DNA of 64,000 bases from JANQIV01 sp050117315 (lineage in GTDB: Bacteria; Bacteroidota; Ignavibacteria; Ignavibacteriales; Melioribacteraceae): contig JASFMY010000009.1 of the NCBI GenBank assembly GCA_050117315.1, forward strand, positions 1 through 64,000. Reading direction: 5' to 3'. Shown here one piece after another: positions 28,690 through 37,714 of the stretch (positions are counted from its first letter, which is position 1; every line of letters starts with the position of its first letter). Below the pieces are notes generated by a model that saw only the letters and a program-made list of their open reading frames with translations, had not been told where the DNA came from and did not search any database. Made by a program: the position numbers and the translations under genes.

Positions 28690-28758
28690 AAGGAGGGGTG
28701 ATGGGATAGCGCTACAAAAAGTGAAAAAGCCATGACAATGGACGAGATTGCCATGGCT
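28690..28758 (+). promoter_or_regulatory. conserved leader hairpin before TonB receptor 2
   Basis: Strong Shine-Dalgarno AAGGAGGGG (28690-28698) with ATG at 28701 (frame of only two codons), then a GTG-started frame MKKP ending in TGA (28721-28735) inside a hairpin. The hairpin has arms AGCCATGACAAT (28728-28739) and ATTGCCATGGCT (28747-28758). Compared with 14005-14034, a G-C pair has become A-T on both arms, keeping the stem. The receptor ATG is 30 bases downstream. Confidence 0.6.
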
Positions 28759-28787
28759 CAAAATTAGTCAAACACAATTAAAACAAT

Positions 28788-31576
28788 ATGTTTAACCAAA
28801 GCAGGTGTAATAATATGAAAAAAAATATTATATGGGTATTAAAAATGGCTGCTTTTTATTCCTTTCTAGGATTACTATTTCAAAGCTTTCTTGTGAATGT
28901 TTTGTTTGCATCCAACTCTGTAGCAGGGCAAAGTCTTTGTGATATTACTGTAAAAGCAAAGCTTAATAACATAACATTAGAAGAAGCGCTTCAGGAAATT
29001 GAAAAAAACACCGGTTTCCAGTTCTTTTATATAGAGGGAAAAATTCCCTTAAAAGAGAAAACTTCTAAAATTATAGAAGATAAACCTCTCTGTGAGATTC
29101 TTGAAAATCTTTCATCTGAATTCCAACTGGTATTCAACAGGATAAATAATCAAATAACAATAAAAAAATTGCCCGAACCGGAAATAGAAAAACCTGTCCA
29201 GGAAACAGAGAAGACAGGTAGTATTAGAGGGAGAATAATTTATGCAAGTACAAAAGAACCTGTATGGGGCGCCAATATAGTAATAATGGGAACAACAATG
29301 GGGGCTGCTACAGATCTAGAAGGTAACTTCGAGATAAATAAAATCCCGGCCGGAGAATATACAATACAAATTTCATATATAGGTTGCGTACAAAAAAAAG
29401 AAGTAATAAATGTTGTTGCGGATAAAACCCTGGAACTTAATTATGCACTTCAACAATCGCTTGTAAACCTCGACGAAGTTGTAGTTACAGGGTCGTTAAG
29501 CGAAAGAAAAATTCGTGCGGTAGCCAATGCTATCTCTGTTATCACAATAAAAGATCTTGAGAACAGAAATCTTTCTACTTTAAGTTCGGTTTTGGAATCA
29601 ATTCCGGGGATTGAAATAGGTGGAGAAGCTGAAAGTGTTGGTTCTATCAATGATGGAACCCCCTATGATAAAATCTATATGAGAGGTGGTGCGCCGCTTT
29701 CAAATGTAACTACCAGTGCAGGTGTCAAATATTTTGTTGATGGAGTTGAAGTCTCTGACGGGTCCATTTTAAATAATATGAATACGAATGACATTGAAAA
29801 AATAGAAGTAAGCCGAGGACCTATGTCTACTACACTTTACGGTGCCGGTTCTTCAAGCGGCGTAATTCAAATATTCACAAAAAAGGGCAGGATGAAGAGC
29901 CTTAGAGTTAATTTGCGTCCCATGTTTACCTTTCAGGAAAGTGACTACACCGATAGTAATCCCATAAACCAGGCGTATAACTTAAATATTTCGGGCGGAT
30001 CGGGAGATTACGGATATTCCTTCGGAGGAAACTATTCATTGAGGCCGATTTCAAGGTGGGAGACAAATAACGGAGTTGATTATAAAACATACGGACTTAA
30101 TGCTGGTGTGCATGCTAAGTTGGAAGATCTTATTGCCGACTTAAAATTCTCTTATTCTTCGAGCATTAATGGTTCTTACTTAAGCACATATAAATATAAA
30201 ACCGCTGTTTATGATGGGTGGGCGAATCCCGAGGACCTTCTTGGTAATTTTTCCGACGATGAAAATGAAAATGATGGTTCCATTGCGAGTTTGAATTTGA
30301 AACACCTGTTAAGCGATAAATTGTATCATAATCTTACTTTAGGTTATTCCAGGAATGAATTTACAGTGAATAATTTTTCAGGTGTATATATGGGTCCAAG
30401 CCTCACTTATATGATGCTGCACTATGATTTTAAAAAATACAATGCCCGGTATTTCATAAATCTTAACCAGCCGATGATAAGTGAAGGTTTTAATGCTGAT
30501 ATTACAGTAGGTGCAGAATATGTCGGTTATAGATATATTAATATGGGAAGTTGGTTTAGTAATTCCCAGGTTGATTATGAAACACAATCTTACAATTATA
30601 CTTATCCGGGGTACAAAACTATATATCCAACAACCACAACAGGTCTTTTTGCAGAAGCTGTCTGGAGTTTCCAGAACAATCTATTTTTAACCACAGGAAT
30701 TCGCACAGAAAAGAACAGTGGTTACGGAGACGACCTTGGGTGGTATACAATGCCAAGATTAGGTCTTACTTATGTTTATGACGTGGGTGATTTTATAATT
30801 AAACCACGATTCTCAATCGGTAAATCTTCCGAACCGGCAAATCCATATTACAAAACAGGATCCGTATCCTCATCTTCAATCCGGCTAGCTAACCCGAATC
30901 TGAAACCACAGCAACAATCGGGTTATGAATTGGGCTCAGATATTTATTATTCCGATATTCTTTCTTTTAGTTTTACTTACTTTAATCAAGAGATGACGGA
31001 TCTAATTGTAAGTGTTACAACAACTCTCGATCCTGTAAAAACATATCAGTATCAAAACGTTGCTAAAGCAGATAACAGTGGAGGGAATTGTCGTCAAAAT
31101 TATTGTTAGACCCCTTTACGGTTGATATCTCCTATACCTCGGTTAAATCAGTCTATGGCGAAGGATTCGAAGCTGTAAGAAATATTGCCCCGGGTAAGAG
31201 AATTCCCAATATTCCCTCAGGTTCCTTCTTTGTGCGCTTAACAACAAAAATACCGTCGTTTATCCCATGGTCTCAGAATGGAGGCAGCATAAGCTTAGAA
31301 TATAGATGGAATGGCGGCGAGTACGGACTGGATGGGTATAGCTATTATAAAGATCAAAATGAATGGACCGACACTGAAACATCTATCAATTCTTATGACT
31401 ATTATAAAGATCTTTCGGGGTACTCTAAGTTTAATCTTCGTTGTAATTATTACGTATTGGATGAACATTCGGTATTCATCGATGTTTATAACATATTAAA
31501 TAATCAAGATTGGATCGGCGGGGCAGGGCCTATGATAGGACGCCAGATTAGCCTTGGATTTAATTTAGCTTATTAA
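28788..31576 (+). pseudogene. TonB-dependent receptor with STN domain (copy 2), frameshifted
   Basis: Same architecture as the receptor at 14085: leader, STN domain (EEALQEIEKNTGFQFFYIEG), carboxypeptidase-like domain (GSIRGRIIYASTKEPVWGAN), plug with VKYFVDGVEVS-like box and RGPMSTTLYGAGSSSGV, then barrel. The frame breaks at about 31082-31087. Restoring one G to the GGG run gives NSGGELSSKLLLD, which continues in the second frame to the normal C-terminus (GRQISLGFNLAY) at 31576. A single-base loss is therefore the only lesion visible. It may be a sequencing error, recent inactivation or phase variation; the rest looks fully functional. Confidence 0.85.
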
Positions 31577-31589
31577 TCTATTTTTTTAG

Positions 31590-31730
31590 CAGCGATACAG
31601 GGAGAATTTTTCCGTAACACAGACTTTTTAGTCTGCGATGATACATTTTGTAGATAATCAATATGAAAAATGATTTTAAACTTTTTTATAAATGATTATT
31701 CCTAAACGTTTTTTTCTCCCTGTATTGCTG
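31590..31730. repeat. long-range inverted repeat after TonB receptor 2
   Basis: CAGCGATACAGGGAGAA (31590-31606) pairs with TTCTCCCTGTATTGCTG (31714-31730), 16 of 17 positions, followed by TTTTT. An internal AGACT/AGTCT hairpin lies between. It could be a long terminator stem or a palindromic repeat element. Confidence 0.6.
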
Positions 31731-31793
31731 TTTTTGGCGCACAGGCTAAACTGATCGCCTTAACTCTATGTAATATGAAGTAAAGGAGAATTT

Positions 31794-33704
31794 ATGAATA
31801 TAAAGATTGGCCAGATGTTTTTTTTTATAATGTTACTTTTTTCTTTTGGATGCGAACAGGATGGGAACGACAATTTCACATTTTCACCGAAGCAGCCAAA
31901 ACCGGGAGAAACAATCACAATCAAGTTCCGTTCTTATAATACTGACTTACAGAATAAAGAAGTATCATATATAATCTTTTCAGTAAAGAACGGCATTCTG
32001 AATGCGGAAGAATATCCTTTGCAAAAAAAAGGTTCTGAGTGGGAGGGGGAATATAAAATACCTGATAGCTCGCACGCCCTTGGATTAAAGTTTATTGATG
32101 TCCATAGCTCATTTCGGGAACAAGTAAAACAAACAACATTCCCTATCCAGTTATACGAACAAGATGCAAAACCGCTAAAGGGTACAAAAGCCGGGTTGGC
32201 CTTCATTGTAGGGTATAATGGTGTTATAAATGAGAAAGGTGACATTAAGAAAACTTATAAACTTTATAAAGAAGAATTTGAAGTCCATCCGGATCTGATA
32301 AAGTATTATTTGTATCAATATAGCAATGCAATTAACTCCATTGAAGGAAATACAGAAGGAATTTTGAAAAGTACACTTAATCAATTTGATAACAAGAAAG
32401 AATTCCTTACGGAGGACCAGTTATTAGCAATATCAAAGGCTTATCTGCAGTTCCTAAAAGATGAAGAAAAAAGTAGCGAGTATTTGGATTTTGTTAAAGC
32501 CAAGTATCCCGAAGGAATTGTTGCGGACGACGGATTCACCCAAAAATTCTATAATGAAAGAAATGACATAAAGAAAAAAGAAGAGTTGTTTTGTACGTAT
32601 TTATTAAAACATTCTAATCCCGAAGGACTTTCGTTTGCTTCAATGATAGGACAGATAATTACGGGATATTGTAATCAGGGAAAATATAAAGAAGCAAAAG
32701 CATTTTTAACTAAAATAAAATTCAATCCCGAGGAGAATAAATGGGGCTGGTTGAGCGGTTTTCTTGCACAAGCTGCCTCTTTTTGTTTGAATAAAGAAGC
32801 TAATAAAGAGTATGTAGAATATTTCAATGATTTATCTCTTAAAACAGCTAAAACTTTTTTTGACATGCCTAAACCTAATCCCTACCGGCTTACAAAGAAT
32901 CAATTTGAAAATATGAAAAAAGAATTCGCTTCGGATATTATATATTCAACAGCTGCTAAAGTTTATGAAAAATATAAAAGCTCACAAGAAGCCCTTGCAA
33001 TGGCAGAAAAAGGATATAATAGAAATAGTTCTTCCGGTATGAAAGAAATCTACAGCAGGTTGCTGGTAAAAAACAATAGGGCAGATGAAGCTCTTAAAAT
33101 AACGGATGAAGCAATTACAGACGGCAAAACTTCCGAAACAATTCTTGCCGTCCATAAATCAGCTTATAAAAAAGTTAATGGATCGGATGAAGGATATAAC
33201 ACACACCTTGCAAAGCTGAAAGACAAATTTATTGCTAAATATCTTGAAGAAGTAAAAGCGTCGTTAATTAACGATCCTGCTCCCGCATTTACTCTTACCG
33301 ATCTTGACGGCAAAGAAATATCATTAACAGATTACAAGGGGAAAACAGTAATACTTGATTTCTGGGCAACATGGTGCAGTCCGTGCAAAGCATCGTTCCC
33401 GGCAATGAAAAAGGCTGTAGAGAAATATTCAAATAATTCGGATGTAGTTTTTCTTTTTATGAATACAATGGAAAGAACCGGGAAGCAGGGAGAGAACGCA
33501 TCTAAACTCATGAAAGCCAATGGCTATCCGTTCCATGTTTTATTGGATACCGGGAGCAAAGCGGCGGCTTTATACGAAGTTTCCAGTATTCCAACCAAAA
33601 TATTTATAGACAAAAACGGAAACATACGTTATAAATCGGTTGGTTTTGAAGGTGAAGATATGCTCCTAAAAGAAATAGATACAATTATAGAATTGACGAA
33701 ATAA
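31794..33704 (+). CDS. TlpA-like thioredoxin-fold lipoprotein (C)
   Basis: 636 aa. Unlike copies A and B it has a lipobox (FSFGC, Cys about residue 20), so it is likely a lipid-anchored periplasmic or outer-membrane protein. Then comes the same beta-rich domain (FTFSPKQPKPGETITIKF), helical middle, and C-terminal thioredoxin domain with ATWCSPCKAS (CSPC 528-531) and cis-Pro loop SSIPTK. Strong ribosome binding site (AAAGGAG). It is the only TlpA-like gene of locus 2 and is followed by a terminator, so the DsbD-like gene downstream may have its own expression. Confidence 0.85.
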   Translation: MNIKIGQMFFFIMLLFSFGCEQDGNDNFTFSPKQPKPGETITIKFRSYNTDLQNKEVSYIIFSVKNGILNAEEYPLQKKGSEWEGEYKIPDSSHALGLKFIDVHSSFREQVKQTTFPIQLYEQDAKPLKGTKAGLAFIVGYNGVINEKGDIKKTYKLYKEEFEVHPDLIKYYLYQYSNAINSIEGNTEGILKSTLNQFDNKKEFLTEDQLLAISKAYLQFLKDEEKSSEYLDFVKAKYPEGIVADDGFTQKFYNERNDIKKKEELFCTYLLKHSNPEGLSFASMIGQIITGYCNQGKYKEAKAFLTKIKFNPEENKWGWLSGFLAQAASFCLNKEANKEYVEYFNDLSLKTAKTFFDMPKPNPYRLTKNQFENMKKEFASDIIYSTAAKVYEKYKSSQEALAMAEKGYNRNSSSGMKEIYSRLLVKNNRADEALKITDEAITDGKTSETILAVHKSAYKKVNGSDEGYNTHLAKLKDKFIAKYLEEVKASLINDPAPAFTLTDLDGKEISLTDYKGKTVILDFWATWCSPCKASFPAMKKAVEKYSNNSDVVFLFMNTMERTGKQGENASKLMKANGYPFHVLLDTGSKAAALYEVSSIPTKIFIDKNGNIRYKSVGFEGEDMLLKEIDTIIELTK

Positions 33705-33783
33705 TTTGCTGGAGATGTATCCTTAACAATATTATGTATCGTACAAATGATAAAGGGGGGCGATACATATTAACTCCTTGTCA

Positions 33784-33813
33784 GCCTCTCTAAAGTTTTT
33801 GGAGAGGCTTTTT
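33784..33813 (+). terminator. rho-independent terminator after TlpA-like gene C
   Basis: Arms GCCTCTC (33784-33790) and GAGAGGC (33802-33808) with a 5-T tail, 34 bases before the DsbD-like start. Confidence 0.75.
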
Positions 33814-33846
33814 ATTCGTTCCTGAAATTAAAGGCAGAAAATAAAA

Positions 33847-35679
33847 ATGAAGTTCAAAAAAAATATTATATCACTATTTGCATTATTGAGTTTTCTAACC
33901 GTTTATGCCCGGGCACAAACAGGCACTAACATTGTAACGGTAAATATTGCGGATAATAATTTTAAAGTATCGGCAGGGGAAGAGTTTACAGTAGAGATCA
34001 ACACAAAAATAAACCGCGGCTGGCATATAAACTCTAATAGGCCTAACGATGAATTTTTAATTCCTACAACAGTTTCATCGTTGAACGAGAACTTTATAAT
34101 TGAGGAAGCAACCTTTCCCCCGGCTAAAGAGTTTAAGCTCCCCTTCTCGGATAAACCTGCATCTGTTTATGAAGGCGAAATAAAAATAGAAGTAAAAATT
34201 AAAAGCAGTAAAACATTGGCATCGGGCAGTTATGAAATACCTATAGAATTGGGCTACCAGGCGTGCAACGATAGAACCTGTATGCCGCCTGATGCCGTAA
34301 TAAAAATTATAAACGTAGAAATTATAAACGGCGGGACAGTAAAAAATGTACCTGCTGATCCCAAAGAAGAACAAAAGAATATAGATACCGCTGCAAACTC
34401 CTCAATTCAACTGCCGGAAGAAAGCGACCCGGTAACAATTGAAGCGACAATTTCCATACTAGCTGCAATAGTATTTGCATTCTTCGGAGGGATGATACTA
34501 AACCTAATGCCGTGTGTACTTCCTGTACTCTCATTAAAAATAATGGGCATAGTAGAACAAGCAGGTGAAGATCCGAAAGAAAAACTAAAACACGGATTGT
34601 TATTTACGATAGGAGTGCTGATCTCATTCTGGATATTAGCGGGATTACTTTTAATACTCCGAGCCGGGGGCGAACAGCTTGGCTGGGGTTTTCAATTACA
34701 GTCTCCCGGGTTTGTGGTTGTACTTTCTATTTTTCTTTTCTTGTTCGGTTTAAGTATGTTCGGGGTTTTTGAAATAGGCGCCACACTTACGGCTGTTGGA
34801 CAAGGGAAAAGGAGTAAATCCGCCTACATGGGATCGTTTACAAGCGGGGTATTGGCAACAGTTGTTGCTACGCCTTGTACTGCACCGTTTATGGGTTCTG
34901 CTCTTGGGTATGCATTAAGCCAGCCTGCATATGTTTCTTTGCTTGTGTTTACCATTTTAGGGTTAGGTATGGCTGCTCCGTATCTTGTTTTAACCAGTAT
35001 TCCAAAACTGCTAAGGTTCATTCCTAAACCGGGGGCGTGGATGGAAACAATGAAACAGTTCATGGGATTTCTGCTGATGGCAACAGTTCTATGGCTGCTA
35101 TGGGTTTTGAGTTTGCAAACCGGTTCCGAAGGAGTAATAATACTGTTGGGTTCATTAATATTGATAAGCATAGGCGGCTGGATATACGGACGCTGGGGTA
35201 ACATAGCAAAAACGCCAAATGTAAGAAGAACAGCACAAGTTATATCTACGCTAATGGTTGTCGGAGCAATATCCTTTTCATTAAAAAAGATAGAAGCAAA
35301 AACAACCGAAACAAGGGATATACATAAACAAGGTACAATAGAATGGAAAGCGTTCAGCCCGGAGCTGGTAGAAGAGCTGAGAGCAGATAACAAACCTGTA
35401 TTTGTAGACTATACTGCAGCATGGTGTTTAAGCTGTCAAGTAAATGAAAAAGTAGCTTTTGGCTCTGAGGAAGTGCAGAAAGCCTTTGCAGAAAAAGGCA
35501 TAGTAACCTTAAAAGCAGACTGGACAAACAAAGACGAGACAATAACAAAGGCGTTGGCAGAGTTTGGCCGCAATAGTGTTCCGCTGTATGTTTATTATGC
35601 ACCGGGAAAAGATGCAGTAATATTACCTGAAATAATAACTTCCGCCATTGTGCTGGAAAAAATAAGAGTTCAGAATTAA
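33847..35679 (+). CDS. DsbD-like thiol:disulfide interchange protein (copy 2)
   Basis: 610 aa with the same layout as the gene at 23796: signal peptide, DsbD-alpha-like domain with YQACNDRTCMPP, shorter linker, CcdA-like membrane domain with NLMPCVLP and TPCTAPF, and a C-terminal thioredoxin domain with AAWCLSCQVNE (CLSC 527-530). The N-terminal domain is clearly diverged from copy 1, while the membrane and thioredoxin domains are almost identical. Around 34930-35035 even the DNA is nearly unchanged from 24964-25069, which suggests gene conversion. It supplies reducing equivalents to periplasmic thioredoxins of locus 2 by inference. Confidence 0.9.
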   Translation: MKFKKNIISLFALLSFLTVYARAQTGTNIVTVNIADNNFKVSAGEEFTVEINTKINRGWHINSNRPNDEFLIPTTVSSLNENFIIEEATFPPAKEFKLPFSDKPASVYEGEIKIEVKIKSSKTLASGSYEIPIELGYQACNDRTCMPPDAVIKIINVEIINGGTVKNVPADPKEEQKNIDTAANSSIQLPEESDPVTIEATISILAAIVFAFFGGMILNLMPCVLPVLSLKIMGIVEQAGEDPKEKLKHGLLFTIGVLISFWILAGLLLILRAGGEQLGWGFQLQSPGFVVVLSIFLFLFGLSMFGVFEIGATLTAVGQGKRSKSAYMGSFTSGVLATVVATPCTAPFMGSALGYALSQPAYVSLLVFTILGLGMAAPYLVLTSIPKLLRFIPKPGAWMETMKQFMGFLLMATVLWLLWVLSLQTGSEGVIILLGSLILISIGGWIYGRWGNIAKTPNVRRTAQVISTLMVVGAISFSLKKIEAKTTETRDIHKQGTIEWKAFSPELVEELRADNKPVFVDYTAAWCLSCQVNEKVAFGSEEVQKAFAEKGIVTLKADWTNKDETITKALAEFGRNSVPLYVYYAPGKDAVILPEIITSAIVLEKIRVQN

Positions 35680-36052
35680 ATAAAATATAAATCTAAAAAT
35701 AGTAGTAGAGTTTATTATCATTAAATATTAGAAGCACTTTCCTATCCCACAATACACTATAGCCCAAATGCGGAGAGGCTGATGTCTTTTCGCATTTTGT
35801 TATTCTGCAAATTTAAAAATCATTCCGTAAATAATTCCAATAGTATTATAACGCGTTGTTCGAAATAAAGCTTGTAGAAGTAAGGGTGTCCCAATGAAGA
35901 ACAAGTATGGTTTATAAATCTACAATAGCGCTGGTCTGAGGAGTGTGTCGCAGAATTCATTGCCACTGCCTCGCAGTGATCATATGCGTCAACTTAACAA
36001 TAAATATAATGTTCGAAGGAGTGTTTTGTGTGACTGCTTGTCCCGTCTTTTG
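35680..36052. other. gene-free stretch with possible relics
   Basis: On the minus strand about 35806-35875 reads RYNTIGIIYGMIFKFAE before a stop, which looks like the last strands of an outer-membrane barrel protein, but nothing upstream supports it. At about 35984-35997 ATGCGTCAACTTAA matches the end of the IS4-type element at 36053, so a second, mostly lost copy of that element may have ended here. Confidence 0.4.
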
Positions 36053-36815
36053 CGCATAAGCGTCAACTTAATTTTCTAAGTTTTTGATGAAAATTGGTTC
36101 TATCGTTACGGGATTCGTACCGACAATAATAATTTATTTGTTTGATAAGTATAGACTCATCAATATCATATCCCATCAAGTTCTCTTGAACTATTAAATC
36201 AAAATTGTTCTTTATATACTCCATTAAACTTAACAAACTGATGCCTCTATTGTCTGGTTTGTTTTTCTCTTCTGGCCTATTTTTTCTTTTATTACATATG
36301 ATAATATACACAAGCCAAATTGGTTTTGGGATTTTGCCATAAAGTCCCCTCTTTTTAAGACCTGCCCGCCGTACGAGACTTTGGGAGGGGGGGAGAATTT
36401 AGGTGAGTTCTAAATAAAAACTAAATCCCAAAACCAATTTGCAACAAGTATACTTCCTTCAGGAAGACTATTTGTCCTTCATGCATTTTCTTCCATATCG
36501 CTTGTTTCGAGACTGTCTCTTTTATCAATATGCCTATCTTTATTGCCCAGTTCCGATATGATTTATTCCCACTGCTTTTTACCATTAAAAAAAATTCCAA
36601 CAAAAAATCTTTTGTCGATATTTTTTTCGGCTGCCTATTGTTAAATTTGCTTTCCTTTGATAATTTCTCCAATGGAATTTTTTCTAACTTTTTTTCTATA
36701 AAACTCTTCCTTTGTTTTTCGCTATTTGCTCTCATTGAATAGTCCTTTTTGTTTGTCCTAAACAAATTTACTTTTTTTGAAGCTAATAGCCCTTTTTTAA
36801 GTTGACGCTTATGCG
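36053..36815 (-). mobile_element. IS4-type element, internally deleted, perfect 19-bp ends
   Basis: Perfect terminal inverted repeats CGCATAAGCGTCAACTTAA (36053-36071) and its complement (36797-36815). Inside, the N-terminal part of an IS4-type transposase (about 36736-36453; QPKKISTKDFLLEFFLMVKS, VSKQAIWKKMHEGQIVFLKE) and its C-terminal tail (36311-36063; LSLMEYIKNNF, YYCRYESRNDRTNFHQKL) are in the expected order on the minus strand. The central part with the DDE catalytic residues is missing, replaced by the palindromic repeat at 36305-36452. The element can only move if supplied with transposase from elsewhere. Confidence 0.8.
36305..36452. repeat. palindromic MITE-like repeat, family A, inside IS4-type relic
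   Basis: Inverted relative to the copy at 18901. Arms CAAATTGGTTTTGGGATTTT (from about 36315) and AAATCCCAAAACCAATTTG (about 36423-36441), ends TATAC and GTATA. The centre carries an extra GC-rich insert (GACCTGCCCGCCGTACGAGA) absent from the 18901 copy. It sits exactly where the IS4-type transposase is interrupted. Confidence 0.8.
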
Positions 36816-37064
36816 ACTTGTCGGGATCAACCATTGCAACATTAGTACGAATACATTTAATAAGTTTATTGGATGTTTATCAATTACTAAGAAATCTAAA
36901 AAGAACATATGCAAAGAATAAACAGAAGGACTCAATGACAAGTTTATTTGCCCGAATAACTTGACGGAGGCTACTTTTAAGAATACAAAATTTTGTGTGA
37001 ATATTTTTAGTTTTCTAAACTTTTTTCTCTAAAGCTAATTTTTGTTGGTTGGTTGTGAATTAAT

Positions 37065-37577
37065 ATGAAAAACATCAAAATGTCATATGGCACAAATATA
37101 GGTGGGCATGTCTCTTCTTTTTCAGCGGTTGCTATTATGGCACAGGTTAAGCCGTCTGTTTCTATTCTATTAAGATACGGCGACGGCGGAAAAGCAAGCT
37201 ACGGTTACAAAGGTTTAAAAGCTTCTCTTCTCGGCGGAAATGTAGAGTTTGCCGATTCAATAAATTTCTGGCGGGAAGAAGAATACACAATCTTCGGCGG
37301 CAATATTGAATATGAATTTAACGAACACTTTTCAGCATGATTCTCTTTTGTAAATGCGGACGGTAAAATTCCTTTTACAAATAAAACTTATAATTTAACT
37401 GTAGATATTCCCGAGCTTTATTTTACAGTAAATATTGACGACTTGAATTTTTTTATTAACTGGGTTAACAAAAGTACAGATGTTGAAAATATTGAATCGT
37501 CGGAAGGCTCTGCTGTTTATTCTTCGTTAAGCTACAGCACAGCCGGACTGGGAATAACTTTAAAGTATTATATTTGA
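37065..37577 (+). pseudogene. outer-membrane barrel-like protein fragment with in-frame TGA
   Basis: One frame runs from 37065 to 37577 with a single internal TGA at 37338-37340 (after NEHFSA). Both sides look like one beta-strand-rich protein: alternating pattern SVSILLRYGDGGKASYGYKG before, and YFTVNIDDLNFFINWVNK and SSLSYSTAGLGITLKYYI after, the last resembling a terminal barrel strand. There is no clear signal peptide, so the 5' end is probably missing. It is a relic between the IS4-type element and the Pho-box operon. I do not recognise a family. Confidence 0.55.
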
Positions 37578-37619
37578 GCAATTCGATTTTATTAATAAAA
37601 AATCTAACCAAATTCCTTC

Positions 37620-37673
37620 TTAACAATTTCTTAACACTCTATTAACTTTCAGGTAACATCACTCCCGTATATT
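37620..37673 (+). promoter_or_regulatory. Pho-box-like operator and -10 element of the phytate operon
   Basis: Four direct repeats at exact 11-bp spacing: TTAACA (37620), TTAACA (37631), TTAACT (37642), GTAACA (37653). An 11-bp period of this hexamer is the hallmark of PhoB/PhoP binding sites. TATATT (37668-37673) lies 9 bases after the last repeat, the position of a -10 element in Pho promoters, where the box replaces the -35. The start codon of the TonB receptor is 41 bases further on. Confidence 0.75.
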
Positions 37674-37714
37674 AAAGCTTTGACCTACATTTTTAACTAA
37701 ACAGGGGACAGTCT

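Noticed and set aside
12008..35679. Polysaccharide utilisation locus
   Set aside because: No SusD homologue, no glycoside hydrolase and no carbohydrate-binding motif was found; the receptors lack the usual partner gene.
2410..37340. TGA read as an amino acid (recoding or selenocysteine)
   Set aside because: In-frame TGA occurs only in genes with other damage, while intact genes use TGA as stop, for example at the ATGA overlap at 8603-8606. There is no selenocysteine-type motif context.
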